The notes: generated from the sequence alone by a model not told the origin. 64,000 nt of DNA from Methylobacterium pseudosasicola (GCF_900114535.1 NZ_FOTK01000004.1:186001-250000); one strand, 5' to 3'; counted from the stretch's first letter, positions 39,993-49,087 are shown. A program made the numbers and translations.

Positions 39993-40574
39993 ATGCGCCG
40001 CGCCCTGATCCCGCTCCTCGCCTTCTGCCTCGGTCTCGTCGGCCTGACCGGGGCGGCGGTGTTCGCGTTCATGCCGGACCGGGCGCCGGTGGGCGTGCCG
40101 GGCGTCGGCGGCCCGTTCACGCTGATCGACCAGGACGGGCGCACCGTCACCGAGCGCGATTTCACGGGGGCGCCGCACCTCGTGTTCTTCGGCTTCACCC
40201 ATTGCCCGGACGTGTGCCCGACGACGCTCCAGCAGGTCTCGGACGTGCTCGCCGCCCTGGGGCCGAAGGCTGCGCGCATGCGGGTCGCCTTCGTCACCGT
40301 GGATCCGGAGCGCGACGACCCGGCGAGCCTGAAGACCTACCTGTCGAGCTTCGATCCGCGCATCACCGGGCTCACCGGCAGCCCGGAGCAGATCGTCGCC
40401 ACCGAGAAGGCGTACCGAGCCTATGCCCGCAAGGTGCCCGGCAAGGATGGCGACTACACGATGGAGCACACCGCGATCGTCTACGTGATGGACGCGCAGA
40501 ACCGCTTCCTCGGCGCCCTGGACGTCTCGCGCCCGGCCGAGGAGACCGCGGCCCAGTTGGCGAAGAAGATCTGA
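39993..40574 (+). CDS. SCO1/SenC family copper chaperone
   Basis: Membrane-anchored thioredoxin-fold protein of 193 aa that helps insert copper into cytochrome c oxidase and may act in redox defence. An N-terminal membrane helix (ALIPLLAFCLGLVGLTGAAV) is followed by GGPFTLIDQDGRTVTERDFT and the metal-binding C-P-D-V-C of FFGFTHCPDVCPTTLQQ. The distal histidine ligand is in YTMEHTAIVYVMD. Length is typical. ATG at 39993 is chosen because GGAG/GGAGTC lies just upstream and the membrane helix begins at once. It is convergent with the PilZ gene, with a palindromic repeat between them. Confidence 0.92.
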   Translation: MRRALIPLLAFCLGLVGLTGAAVFAFMPDRAPVGVPGVGGPFTLIDQDGRTVTERDFTGAPHLVFFGFTHCPDVCPTTLQQVSDVLAALGPKAARMRVAFVTVDPERDDPASLKTYLSSFDPRITGLTGSPEQIVATEKAYRAYARKVPGKDGDYTMEHTAIVYVMDAQNRFLGALDVSRPAEETAAQLAKKI

Positions 40575-40585
40575 GCGGCCCTAGC

Positions 40586-40634
40586 GCATCGTCTTGTTCC
40601 GAAAGCCGGCGGCCACCGTTCGGGACGATGCTCT
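40586..40634. repeat. Dispersed palindromic repeat, copy 3
   Basis: The most complete copy: outer arms GCATCGTC (40586-40593) and GACGATGC are perfect complements, and the inner arms are CCGAAAG and CGTTCGG. It lies between the convergent SCO1 and PilZ genes and reaches the PilZ stop codon, so it may serve as a terminator for both. Confidence 0.8.
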
Positions 40635-41271
40635 ACAGCGTCATCCCGGCATGGAAGCGGTCGGGGGAGAGCGGCAGCAGGAACTGCACGCCGAAGCCAC
40701 CCTCGAAGTAGCGGACGAGCCGCCCAGGCGTGCTGCCCACCGTCACGGCCGCTCCGAGGGACAGCTTTGCCGAACAGGCGACCGCCACGCCCGACATCGA
40801 GATGTCGATGAGCCGGGCCTGGATCTCCCGCCCGCTCTCGACCCGCAGGGTCACCGCGGTCTGGGTCGGCACCAGGCGCTCGTGGGAGCGTCCCTCGGGC
40901 AGGCCCAGAATCTCCCGGTTGGCGAGCCAGGTCAGCTGGGAGGCGATCTTGTCCCGCTTGCGCGGCGTGGCGTTGAGCTGGACCGCGAAGCCGCCCGCGC
41001 TGTGCCGGACGATGACGCCCTCGATCCGGCCGATATGCTCCAGGTAGAGCACCACCCGCTCGCCGACCTCGCCCACAACCGCGCAGGTCAGCCGGACGCC
41101 GCCCGGCGACATGTCCACGGTCTGGCAGGGATATTCCCGGCGGTCGGCCAGCATGTAGCGGCCGAGGACCGCGACCCGCACGCGCTGGTGGCGGCGTTGG
41201 TCGGCCGCGTCGCGCCCGCGGCTGACCGCGCGGCCCGCATCCGTTCCGGCGGTGGCGTCGACCGCGATCAT
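40633..41271 (-). CDS. Tandem PilZ domain protein, c-di-GMP receptor candidate
   Basis: Soluble protein of 212 aa with two PilZ domains. The first (residues about 25-110) has DQRRHQRVRVAVLGRYMLAD with the R-x-x-x-R motif and QTVDMSPGGVRL with the D/N-x-S-x-x-G motif. The second (about 130-205) has ARLIDISMSGVAVAC and a poorer arginine motif, so only the first looks competent to bind c-di-GMP. The second ends in the typical VRYFEGGFGVQF strand. It may regulate motility or polysaccharide output. ATG at 41271 is used; a start at 41298 is also open. Confidence 0.85.
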   Translation of the reverse strand: MIAVDATAGTDAGRAVSRGRDAADQRRHQRVRVAVLGRYMLADRREYPCQTVDMSPGGVRLTCAVVGEVGERVVLYLEHIGRIEGVIVRHSAGGFAVQLNATPRKRDKIASQLTWLANREILGLPEGRSHERLVPTQTAVTLRVESGREIQARLIDISMSGVAVACSAKLSLGAAVTVGSTPGRLVRYFEGGFGVQFLLPLSPDRFHAGMTL

Positions 41272-41500
41272 ATTGAGATGGGCTCCGCGCCGCGACAATC
41301 GTCATCGCAGGCTAGACGCGGACTGTTACGAAAGCCTTCTCTCCGACTCAGCAATATCCGCCGCGGGACGGATTTTTCTGTCCTGCGCGGTCTTGGGAGT
41401 CGGAGTGGCCTGTACAGCCTCTTATTTGTGCTCAGTGCATACGATATATGATGACAAAATCGATGTTGAATATTTCGAATTCAAATTTTGTCGCACGGTT

Positions 41501-42100
41501 TTAGACCCGGCCGCCGGCATGGACGAGCAGGTGCCCCCGGCGCACCGGGCCGGGAAAACCGGCCGGTCCCCGGATCGCTGCCCGTGCCGGCGGGGCTGCC
41601 TCCACCCGGCGGCCGGGCAGGATGCGCAGGGAGGTGGTTTCCGCCTCCACGAGCGGGCGCAGGCCGATCCAATGCGGCGTGGTCTCGAGGCTTAGGGTCC
41701 CGAGCGCCCGGACCTGCATGCGCCCGCGATGGCGCAGGGGCAGGAGCAGCAGTTCCAGATCCACCGCCTCGCCGGCCGTGTTCAGGCCGCGCAGGCCCGC
41801 CACCACGCCCAGGGTATCGCTCGCCACGATGTCGACGATGCGCCACGGGTCGGGCGCCTCCGAGCCCCAGAGGCTGGCGAAGGTCGCGCCCTTCAACTCC
41901 CGGCCGTAGAGGGCGCAGACCCGCGTGCCGGCGAGCCGGACGGTGGCCGAGCGCGTGGCCATGTCGAGTTCCAGGATCAGGCTGTCGGCCAGCAGATGCC
42001 GGATCTCGCCCGGCTCGATCTCGGCGCGCTCGGGCGCGGCGCGCTCACCGCGCAGGCGCTCCCAATAGGCATGGAGCATGCGGCTCGTGGGATGTTTCAT
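41501..42100 (-). CDS. PAS-5 family sensor-like protein
   Basis: Protein of 199 aa resembling the PAS_5 family found in alphaproteobacteria. The N-terminus has HAYWERLRGERAAPERAEIE, the family's usual start, then IRHLLADSLILELDMATRSA and VRLAGTRVCALYGRELKGAT (the PAS core), and VDLELLLLPLRHRGRMQVRA. The C-terminal 40 residues are arginine- and proline-rich and probably disordered. No output domain is present. It may be a small signal adaptor or cofactor-binding protein. Upstream of its end, 41430-41500 is markedly AT-rich. No ligand or partner can be named. Confidence 0.75.
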   Translation of the reverse strand: MKHPTSRMLHAYWERLRGERAAPERAEIEPGEIRHLLADSLILELDMATRSATVRLAGTRVCALYGRELKGATFASLWGSEAPDPWRIVDIVASDTLGVVAGLRGLNTAGEAVDLELLLLPLRHRGRMQVRALGTLSLETTPHWIGLRPLVEAETTSLRILPGRRVEAAPPARAAIRGPAGFPGPVRRGHLLVHAGGRV

Positions 42101-42405
42101 CGGAGTCCCGGATCGATACGCCTGTTGTCCGTCCCCGGATCAATCTGGCACATCCGCGGGGGAGGGGCCGGCGATCCGGGGCGATTTCAGGCTTCCGGGC
42201 GCATGCGGCGTGCCGCCCAGCGCGGGATTTTTTTGGGATTGAGACGGGCGCGAATTTGGATGCGTGGCGCAGTCCTGGCGGCGCCGGGACCGGAGCGGTG
42301 TTCGGACGCTCTCGACAGCACGACGGCACCCGAACATCACACGAAAAAGCTACACTACGTCGCCGGGACTTGCCCGATCCCCCTTGGCCCCGACATGGTG
42401 CCGGG
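42101..42405. other. Divergent intergenic region, nothing assignable
   Basis: About 305 bases between the PAS gene and the rhomboid gene. No coding frame, repeat or hairpin of note was seen. The promoters of both genes must lie here. Confidence 0.45.
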
Positions 42406-43227
42406 ATGGACGCCTCCCCCGAATTCCCGCGCCAGAGCCGCGTGCCCGTGTTCAACATGCCGGGGGTGGTGACGCTCTCGATCGGATTGCTGATGGCGAT
42501 CCAGGCGGTGCGCGAGTTCCTGCTGCCGGACACCCTCGACATCCGGGTCGTCCTCGACCTCGCGCTGGTGCCCGCCCGCTGGACGGTATGGTTCGATCCC
42601 GGCAAGGCCGCCGAGGTGATCCAGGCCGCCGCTGGCAGCGGCGACCCGGACATGGAGGCCGCCCGCGAGGCGTTTGCCCGCTACATCACCTCCGAGCACG
42701 CGCTGCAGCCCTGGACGCTGGGCACCTACGCCCTGCTGCACGGCTCCTGGACGCACGTGATCTTCAACAGCGTCTGGCTGGCCGCCTTCGGGTCGCCGGT
42801 GGCCCGGCGCTGCGGCGCCTGGCGCTACGTTCTGCTTGGGCTGGCCGGGACGGTGGCCGGCGGCGTGCTGCACGTGCTGATCGACCCCCTGAGCGCGGGG
42901 CCCCTGGTCGGCGCCTCGGCGGGGATCTCGGCCCTGATGGCGGCCGCCGCCCGCTTCGTGTTCCAGCCGCCCGTCTCCGGCTATGCCGGGCCGCCCTGGC
43001 AATTGCCGCCGCACCGTCCGGTCGAGACGATCCCCGAGCTTCTGCGCAACCGGACGGCGGTGGCCTTCCTGGCGATCTGGCTCGCCACCAACCTGCTGTT
43101 CGGCCTCGTGAGCGTGCCGCTGGTGGGCGAGAACGCCGCCATCGCGTGGGACGCGCATCTCGGCGGTTTCATCGCGGGCTTCCTGTTGTTCCCGCTCCTG
43201 GATCGGCGCGAGGCGGCGCGAGGCTAG
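42406..43227 (+). CDS. Rhomboid family intramembrane serine protease
   Basis: Membrane protein of 273 aa with about six to seven helices. The catalytic serine motif is GASAGISALM (G-x-S-x-G) and the catalytic histidine lies in AWDAHLGGFIAGFLLFP. HGSWTHVIFNSVWLAAFG is the conserved H-x-x-x-N region that forms the oxyanion hole. It would cleave membrane-spanning substrates. A long loop after the serine helix (QPPVSGYAGPPWQLPPHRPV) is typical for the alphaproteobacterial subgroup. The substrate is unknown. The start ATG at 42406 lies close to the first conserved helix; the ribosome site is modest. Confidence 0.9.
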   Translation: MDASPEFPRQSRVPVFNMPGVVTLSIGLLMAIQAVREFLLPDTLDIRVVLDLALVPARWTVWFDPGKAAEVIQAAAGSGDPDMEAAREAFARYITSEHALQPWTLGTYALLHGSWTHVIFNSVWLAAFGSPVARRCGAWRYVLLGLAGTVAGGVLHVLIDPLSAGPLVGASAGISALMAAAARFVFQPPVSGYAGPPWQLPPHRPVETIPELLRNRTAVAFLAIWLATNLLFGLVSVPLVGENAAIAWDAHLGGFIAGFLLFPLLDRREAARG

Positions 43228-43353
43228 CACCTTGCCAACGCGGCGGTTCGGTCACACACTCGCCATAATGTGAACGAGCCGGGGCCTACCCGGACGACAG
43301 CGTAAAAGGCGCCGCGGCTGACGGCGCATGCACCGCGTCACAGGGAGAGAGCC

Positions 43354-43785
43354 ATGACCGTCGCACGCATCCTCGCCGAGAAGGGTAGCTCCGTCGTCAC
43401 CGTGAGCCCCGACAAGACCCTCGAAGAGGTGATCCAGATCCTGGCCGAGAAGCGGATCGGTGCGCTCGTGGTCGCCCATCCCGACGGCTCGGTGGCCGGC
43501 ATCATCTCCGAGCGCGACATCATGCGGGCGCTGGCCCGCCACGGGGGCGCGACCTTCGACGCCCCGGTCTCGGACCACATGACCACCCAGGTCACGACCT
43601 GCGGCCGCAGCAGCACCATCGAGGAGGTGATGGGCCTGATGACCGAAGGGCGCTTCCGCCACGTCCCGGTCTGCGAGGACGGCCGCCTCATCGGCCTGGT
43701 CTCGATCGGCGACGTGGTGGCGCGCCGCATCGCCACCGTGGTGGCCGAGCACCAGGCCCTGCGCGACTACATCACCATGGCGTAG
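43354..43785 (+). CDS. CBS domain pair protein
   Basis: Cytosolic protein of 143 aa made of two CBS motifs: VVTVSPDKTLEEVIQILAEK, then AGIISERDIMRAL, and TCGRSSTIEEVMGLMTEGRF, then GLVSIGDVVARRI. The pair usually forms one Bateman module that binds adenosine nucleotides or S-adenosylmethionine. Stand-alone CBS proteins of this length are common in Hyphomicrobiales and have no fixed partner. AGGGAGAGAGCC before ATG at 43354 gives a clear start. It is convergent with the PhoD gene, 25 bases apart. Confidence 0.9.
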   Translation: MTVARILAEKGSSVVTVSPDKTLEEVIQILAEKRIGALVVAHPDGSVAGIISERDIMRALARHGGATFDAPVSDHMTTQVTTCGRSSTIEEVMGLMTEGRFRHVPVCEDGRLIGLVSIGDVVARRIATVVAEHQALRDYITMA

Positions 43786-43810
43786 GCCCTGCGCCGGCCG
43801 GGCGTCGCCC

Positions 43811-45382
43811 TCACGCCTTCGCGGGGTCGAGGGTGACGTGCCAGAGGTCGGTATCGGCCGCGTCCTTGAGGGTGACGGTCATCTGCTCGGTGGCCCCGTC
43901 CACCGCCACGTGGCCGAAGAACTGGTATCCGGCGGCCGGGGAGAGGTTCACCTGGCCCTTGTCGGGGGCCTTCACGTAGCGCAGCTGCGGCCCGAACGTG
44001 TTGTCCAGGGCGTTGGGGCCGTAGGTGCCGGCGTGGAGCGGCCCGGAGACGAACTCCCAGAACGGGTCGAAATCCTGGAACTGCGCCTTGTTGGGATCGT
44101 AGTAGTGGGCGGCCGTGTAGTGCACGTCCGCCGTCAGCCAGACCGTGTTGCGGATCTTGGCCTGCTTGATGAACCGCAGCAGGTCGGCGATCTCCAGCTC
44201 GCGCCCCAGTGGCGGCCCGTCGCCCTGCGCCACTGCCTCCGAGCCGAAATCCCGGTCGACGTCGTAGGTCACCACGAGGCCCAGCGGCATGTCGGCGGCG
44301 ATCACCTTCCAGGTCGCGCGCGATTCGGTGAGCGCCCGCTTCAGCCACGCGATCTGCTGCGGCCCGAGGAAATACGCGTCGGGGCCGTATGCGGTCTGCC
44401 GGTTCTCGCCGTTCGGGCCCCGGTAGGAGCGCATGTCGAGCATGAACACGTCGACCAGCGGGCCGTAGGCGATCTTGCGGTAGACCCGGCCGGGCTCGGC
44501 CGGCTCGAAGCGCATCGGCATGTATTCATGGAAGGCGCGGGCCGCGCGCAACTGCATCGAGAGCACGTTCGGGTCGGCGTATTTCTTCTTCAGGTGCTCG
44601 GCCCGGGTGAGCGGCTCGCCCGGCCACCAGTTATTGGTGACCTCGTGGTCGTCCCACTGCGCCAGGATCGGCACCGAGGCGTTCATCGCCAGCACGTTCC
44701 GGTCGGTGAGGTTGTACTTGTGGCGGCCGCGGAACTCGGCGAGCGTTTCGGCGGGCTTCGACACCTCCTCGGTGACGCGGTTGCGCCAGAGGCTGCCGTC
44801 CGGGAGCTTCACCTCGGCCTGGATCGGCCCGTCGGCATAGATCGTGTCGCCGGAATGGATGAAGAAGTCCGGCCGGTTCTTGAGGATCGCGGAGTAGATC
44901 GTCATGCCGCCGCGGGCCTCGTCGATGCCCCAGCCCTGGCCGACCGTGTCGCCCGACCAGCAGAACGAGACCGAGCGCCTGTCCGCCGGCGCGGTGCGGA
45001 ACCGGCCGACCTGCGCGGGGCCGACGATGGTGGGGGCCGCGACATCCTGGAGCCGGACCCGGTAGAACACGTCCTGGCCCGGGGGCAGGCCGGTCAGCGC
45101 CACCTTCACGGTGCCGTCGCTCTCGGGCAGCGCGTCCGCGAAGACCCCGCCGCGGATCTCGGAAAAACTCTCGGTGGTGGCCCACTCGATGATCGCCCGC
45201 GCCGGCCGGTCGGACCGCGCCCAGACCACCGCCGAATCGGTGCCGACATCGCCGGATTGGAGGCCGTGGCTGAGGAGCGGCCGGTCGGCGGCCCGGCTCA
45301 GGCCGGGACGGGCCAGACCGGTGGCCATGCCGACGAGGCTGGCGCCTCCGGAGAGAAGGATCTGGCGGCGGCTCGCGTACAT
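43811..45382 (-). CDS. phoD: PhoD-type alkaline phosphatase/phosphodiesterase, Tat-exported
   Basis: Secreted metallophosphatase of 523 aa. The twin-arginine signal is SRRQILLSGGASLVG, so it is exported folded with its Ca/Fe cofactor. An N-terminal Ig-like PhoD_N domain (GLQSGDVGTDSAVVWARSDR) precedes the catalytic domain: FCWSGDTVGQGWG, DFFIHSGDTIYADGPI, QWDDHEVTNNWWPG and WLTADVHYTAAHYYD, which carry the metal ligands. It would scavenge phosphate from esters in the periplasm. ATG at 45382 has GAGGG upstream and starts just before the Tat motif; the frame's extension beyond is not credible. It is downstream of the patatin gene on the same strand. Confidence 0.92.
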   Translation of the reverse strand: MYASRRQILLSGGASLVGMATGLARPGLSRAADRPLLSHGLQSGDVGTDSAVVWARSDRPARAIIEWATTESFSEIRGGVFADALPESDGTVKVALTGLPPGQDVFYRVRLQDVAAPTIVGPAQVGRFRTAPADRRSVSFCWSGDTVGQGWGIDEARGGMTIYSAILKNRPDFFIHSGDTIYADGPIQAEVKLPDGSLWRNRVTEEVSKPAETLAEFRGRHKYNLTDRNVLAMNASVPILAQWDDHEVTNNWWPGEPLTRAEHLKKKYADPNVLSMQLRAARAFHEYMPMRFEPAEPGRVYRKIAYGPLVDVFMLDMRSYRGPNGENRQTAYGPDAYFLGPQQIAWLKRALTESRATWKVIAADMPLGLVVTYDVDRDFGSEAVAQGDGPPLGRELEIADLLRFIKQAKIRNTVWLTADVHYTAAHYYDPNKAQFQDFDPFWEFVSGPLHAGTYGPNALDNTFGPQLRYVKAPDKGQVNLSPAAGYQFFGHVAVDGATEQMTVTLKDAADTDLWHVTLDPAKA

Positions 45383-45470
45383 TGGAAGCCCTCTAGGTCG
45401 ATGCGGGCCCATCGCAACCGGTCGCGACAACCGCGTGACGATCCTGGCGCGAGGCCGATCGCGAGGAGGT

Positions 45471-46454
45471 TTAGGCTCGTGCGGCGGCGCCGTTCACGAC
45501 GGCACGGATGCGGGGCAGGGCCGCCCGGGCCGCCCGGTAGCCGATCTCAATCCCCTCGGCAGCCTTGTGGAAGTCGAACAGGCCGAAGCTGGCGACATCG
45601 GGCCCGATGGCGACGTCCGGCGGGTCGCGCTCCAGCCGCGCCCGGGAGATCCGGTCCTGGGTGATGTTGAAGGCGCCGAGCACCACCCGGGCGATGCCCG
45701 GGACCGGAATCTCGGGCTCCTGCCGCTCGAAGCCCGGCAGCCGCTCGCGGATCACCTGGAGGAAGCTGCGGCGCGGGGCCGGCGTCGGCACCTCGTGCAC
45801 CACCGGGCCGCCGGTATCGCCGTTGAGGTTCACACAGATCACGAGGTCGGCCCCCAGGGAACGGGCGAGCGCCACCGGGACCGGGTTGACCAGGGTCCCG
45901 TCCATCAGCACGCGGCCCTCGTGGGTCACGGGTGGGAACAGGCCGGGAATCGCGTAGGAGGCGCGCACCGCCTCGACCGTCGGGCCCGCGGTGAGGCTCA
46001 CCTCCAGGCCGCTGCCGAATTCGGTGGCGACGCAGCCGAAGCGGATCGGCAGGCTCTCGATCCGGCGCGTGCCGAGATCGGCGAACAGCCGCTGGCGCAG
46101 GCGGTTGCCGGCGATCAGCCCGGAACCGGGAAAGCGCGGATCGATCAGCCGGACCACCCGGCGCCGGGTCAGCTCACGGGCGAAGGTCTCCAGCCGGTCG
46201 AGGCGCCCCGCGGCGTAGCAGGCGCCGACCACGGCGCCGATCGAGCAGCCCGCGACCACGGTGGGATGGATGCCCCCTTCCTCGAGGGCGCGGATCACCC
46301 CGATATGGGCCCAGCCCCGGGCCGAGCCGCCGCCGAGGGCCAAGCCGATGCGCGGGCCTGCGCTCGGCAGCGGCCGGATCGGCTCGACGGTGCCGGGGAG
46401 GAAATGGGGGACGGCCGGACACGCTTGCCATTGCAGGGCAAGGGACGCGCTCAT
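45471..46454 (-). CDS. Patatin-like phospholipase (RssA-like)
   Basis: Serine lipase/esterase of 327 aa with the patatin Ser-Asp dyad. The oxyanion loop is IGLALGGGSARGWAHIGVIR. The nucleophile elbow G-x-S-x-G is VAGCSIGAVVGACYA, and the catalytic aspartate lies in VLMDGTLVNPVPVALARS. The form matches bacterial RssA/YlbK proteins rather than secreted ExoU-like toxins, and no signal peptide is present. ATG at 46454 overlaps the hisI stop codon (ATGA), so the two genes are translationally coupled. Its physiological substrate is not known. Confidence 0.9.
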   Translation of the reverse strand: MSASLALQWQACPAVPHFLPGTVEPIRPLPSAGPRIGLALGGGSARGWAHIGVIRALEEGGIHPTVVAGCSIGAVVGACYAAGRLDRLETFARELTRRRVVRLIDPRFPGSGLIAGNRLRQRLFADLGTRRIESLPIRFGCVATEFGSGLEVSLTAGPTVEAVRASYAIPGLFPPVTHEGRVLMDGTLVNPVPVALARSLGADLVICVNLNGDTGGPVVHEVPTPAPRRSFLQVIRERLPGFERQEPEIPVPGIARVVLGAFNITQDRISRARLERDPPDVAIGPDVASFGLFDFHKAAEGIEIGYRAARAALPRIRAVVNGAAARA

Positions 46455-46873
46455 GTCCCGGCCGGCTCCAGGGTGACAGCGCCATCCGCCCCGCGGACGA
46501 CGCGGCGGTAGAAGCAGGCCCGGCGGCCGGTGTGGCAGCAGCCGCCATCGCCGCCGACCTCCACGCGGATCAGCAGCGCGTCCTGGTCGCAATCCACCCG
46601 CATCTCGACGACGCGTTGGATCTGCCCGCTGGTCGCGCCCTTGTGCCAGAGTTCCTGCCGGGACCGCGACCAGTACCAGGCCTCCCCGGTGGCGATGGTC
46701 CGGGCCAGCGATTCGGCGTTCATGTGGGCGAGCATCAGCACCCGCCCGTCATGGGCGTCGACCGCGATGCAGGCGACCAGCCCGTCCCGGTCGAAGCGCG
46801 GGGTGAAGGCCGTACCTTCCTCGACCTCGGCCCGGGTGCCGGGGGGAGCGAAAGCGCTATCGCTTGCGGTCAT
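46451..46873 (-). CDS. hisI: Phosphoribosyl-AMP cyclohydrolase
   Basis: Cytosolic enzyme of 140 aa for the third step of histidine synthesis, opening the adenine ring of PR-AMP. Motifs are VDAHDGRVLMLAHMNAESLA, GEAWYWSRSRQELWHKGATS, MRVDCDQDALLIRVEVGGDG (metal-binding DCDxD) and GCCHTGRRACFYR (zinc cysteines). It is the monofunctional form without a HisE domain, as expected in alphaproteobacteria. It is placed between folE and a patatin gene, an arrangement that recurs in Rhizobiales from memory. Confidence 0.94.
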   Translation of the reverse strand: MTASDSAFAPPGTRAEVEEGTAFTPRFDRDGLVACIAVDAHDGRVLMLAHMNAESLARTIATGEAWYWSRSRQELWHKGATSGQIQRVVEMRVDCDQDALLIRVEVGGDGGCCHTGRRACFYRRVVRGADGAVTLEPAGT

Positions 46874-46972
46874 GGCGGCGGAAGCTGATCCGGTGGAGCT
46901 TGAGTCGAGGCTAGTGGGTGTAGGCTGATCGATGAAAGCCGCGTGACGGTGGCGGCCTGGTCGAGCCCTCGG

Positions 46973-47749
46973 TTACTTCGTGCCGCCCCGCACCAGGGTG
47001 AGGAAGCGAACCTGCTCGTTGGCGTCGTCCTTGAACACGCCGCGGAACTGGCTGGTGATGGTCGAGACGCCGGCCTTCTGAACGCCGCGCATCGCCATGC
47101 AGAGATGCTCGGCCTCCACCATCACGGCGACGCCGCGGGGCTTGAGGATGCTCTCGATCACGTCGGTGATCTGGGCGGTCATCGTCTCCTGCGTCTGCAG
47201 GCGGCGCGCGAAGGTATCGACCACGCGGGCGAGCTTCGAGAGCCCGACGACGCCGCGGGTCGGATAATAGGCGATGTGGGCGAGCCCCATGAACGGCACC
47301 ATGTGGTGCTCGCAATGGGAGTAGAACGGGATGTCGCGCACCAGCACGATGTCCGAGTAGCCCTCGACCTCTTCGAACACCCGGGCCAGCAGGGCTTCGG
47401 CATCCATGTCGTAGCCGCCGAACAGCTGCTCGTAGGCCTTTGTGACCCGGGCCGGGGTATCGCGCAGGCCCTCGCGGGCCGGATCGTCGCCAGCCCAGCG
47501 CAGGAGCGTGCGCACCGCGGCCTCGGCCTCGGCGCGGCTCGGGCGGCCGGTCTCGATGCCCTCGGGCACGCGGGTGGCGGAGGCGGGCTCCGGCGCGACC
47601 TCGACCGCAGCGGGGCGGCCGTCATCGACCGGTCGGTTGTCGTTGCGCATACCCGTCAGACTCTGTCCCAGATCTCGCCCATCGAGGCCGCCACGGTCCA
47701 GACCGTTTCCCTCGCCCCGGTAGGACAGCGATTTAAGCGCGGCATCCAT
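46973..47749 (-). CDS. folE: GTP cyclohydrolase I
   Basis: Enzyme converting GTP to 7,8-dihydroneopterin triphosphate, the first step of folate (and tetrahydromethanopterin-related) pterin synthesis. The core starts near [20 protein letters not shown]. Zinc ligands are in [15 protein letters not shown] and [11 protein letters not shown], and [20 protein letters not shown] and TQETMTAQI are family signatures. With ATG at 47749 (GGAG upstream) the protein is 258 aa, having an N-terminal extension before the core of about 60 residues that is not conserved in general. Alternatives are 47809 and 47650. It is divergent from the Fe-S scaffold gene. Confidence 0.92.
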   Translation of the reverse strand: MDAALKSLSYRGEGNGLDRGGLDGRDLGQSLTGMRNDNRPVDDGRPAAVEVAPEPASATRVPEGIETGRPSRAEAEAAVRTLLRWAGDDPAREGLRDTPARVTKAYEQLFGGYDMDAEALLARVFEEVEGYSDIVLVRDIPFYSHCEHHMVPFMGLAHIAYYPTRGVVGLSKLARVVDTFARRLQTQETMTAQITDVIESILKPRGVAVMVEAEHLCMAMRGVQKAGVSTITSQFRGVFKDDANEQVRFLTLVRGGTK

Positions 47750-48032
47750 GGCATCTCCGGCCCGCGCCACACGGGACTTCATCGTGGTGCTATCAGGCTT
47801 GGCATACATCGTCGGATCGCGTCGGGCTGTGAGGGAGATCCCGGGCTCGAAACGGTTTCGAGCCGGCGCCCCGGTTACGTGAGCCTTGGGAACTACCTTG
47901 GCCGTGGGCGCGACCCTGGTCGACGAGCCGCCTCCTCGCGAAGCGACCGTATGCGGCCTATATCATTGTTCGCGCGGCAACACGCAATGCACGCGTCGCG
48001 CGGCAGACTCCCGATGGGCAAAAGCCGATCGG

Positions 48033-48503
48033 ATGACGCACCCGGCTGAGGCCCCGATGCTCGACGACATCTATAACCGCCGTATCCTCGAACTGGCCGC
48101 CGACATCCCGCTTCTGGGGCGCCTGGAACGGCCCGATGCCAGCGCCACCGCGCATTCCCGCCTGTGCGGCTCCACCGTGACCGTCGACCTCGTGCTCGGC
48201 GAGGACGGCCGGGTGGCCGATTTCGCCCAGGAGGTCCGGGCCTGCGCCCTCGGGCAGGCCTCCTCGTCGCTGATGGGCCGCCACGTGGTCGGCGCAACCG
48301 AGGACGAGCTGCGCGGCGTCCGCGAGACCATGCGGGCGATGCTGAAGGCCAACGGCCCGGCCCCCGGCGGGGATTGGGCGGACCTCGCGGTCCTGGAACC
48401 GGTGCGGGACTTCAAGGCGCGCCACGCCTCGACCCTGCTGACCTTCGACGCGGTGGTCGACGCCCTCGACCAGATCGCCGCCAAACGTCAGGCTGCCGCG
48501 TAG
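48033..48503 (+). CDS. NifU/IscU-like iron-sulfur cluster scaffold protein
   Basis: Protein of 156 aa of the COG0822 scaffold type. The N-terminal YNRRILELAADIPLLGRLE is the usual helix-rich start. Two conserved cysteines are seen in HSRLCGSTVTVDLVLGEDGR and VRACALGQASSSLMGRHVVG; the third cysteine of canonical IscU is not evident in the following region, so it may be a divergent, non-canonical scaffold or trafficking protein. The frame is open upstream; ATG at 48033 is used, and ATG at 48057 is possible. It is followed six bases later by yidD, so they form a unit. Alphaproteobacterial folE-scaffold-yidD neighbourhoods of this type are common, from memory. Confidence 0.78.
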   Translation: MTHPAEAPMLDDIYNRRILELAADIPLLGRLERPDASATAHSRLCGSTVTVDLVLGEDGRVADFAQEVRACALGQASSSLMGRHVVGATEDELRGVRETMRAMLKANGPAPGGDWADLAVLEPVRDFKARHASTLLTFDAVVDALDQIAAKRQAAA

Positions 48504-48509
48504 AGCCCG

Positions 48510-48875
48510 ATGGTCCGGCGCGCGGCGCATTGGGCGATTCGCGCCTACCAGCTCACCCTGTCGGGCCTGATCGGCCGCCAGTGCCGCCACTGGCCGAGCT
48601 GCTCCGAGTACACCGACCAGGCCATCGCCCGGCACGGGCTCTGGCCGGGGAGCTGGATGGGATTCGCGCGGATCTGCCGCTGCGGTCCGTTCGGCACCCA
48701 CGGCATCGATCTCGTGCCGGACCGTCTGCCGGCGGGCGCCGCCTGGTACCGCCCCTGGACCTATGCCCGCTGGCGCGGCGTCGAGGCCCCGCCGTCGCCT
48801 TTCGCCTGCGAGGCGGTGGGAGAGGCGCCGGCCGAGCTCAGCCCGGTTCAGGACAGGGCCGGGTTACAAGATTGA
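48510..48875 (+). CDS. yidD: Membrane protein insertion efficiency factor YidD
   Basis: Small protein of 121 aa that helps YidC insert inner-membrane proteins. The conserved segment is RAYQLTLSGLIGRQCRHWPS CSEY-type (cysteines in RQCRHWPSC), followed by TDQAIARHGLWPGSWMGFAR and ICRCGPFGTHGIDLVPD. The N-terminus carries an amphipathic helix. A C-terminal extension of about 40 residues beyond the family core is variable. ATG at 48510 begins six bases after the scaffold gene's stop. In many genomes yidD lies next to rnpA/yidC; here it is elsewhere, as is usual in alphaproteobacteria. Confidence 0.93.
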   Translation: MVRRAAHWAIRAYQLTLSGLIGRQCRHWPSCSEYTDQAIARHGLWPGSWMGFARICRCGPFGTHGIDLVPDRLPAGAAWYRPWTYARWRGVEAPPSPFACEAVGEAPAELSPVQDRAGLQD

Positions 48876-49087
48876 AGAAAGATTTTCTGAAAAATACCCC
48901 GCCTTCCCAAAGTCTTTTTCATAACCTCCGCGATGCAGGCAACGGCCCCATAAGTCACCGTGTCATTCGGGGCTGCGCAGGGCCCCCCGATCGGACGCGC
49001 CCTGGCAACCGATCACGCCCATTCCGGTTGTCCCTCCAGACAGCCCGGCCCGACCGTGGCTGAGCGCCAATCCAGAGTGTGCGAACC

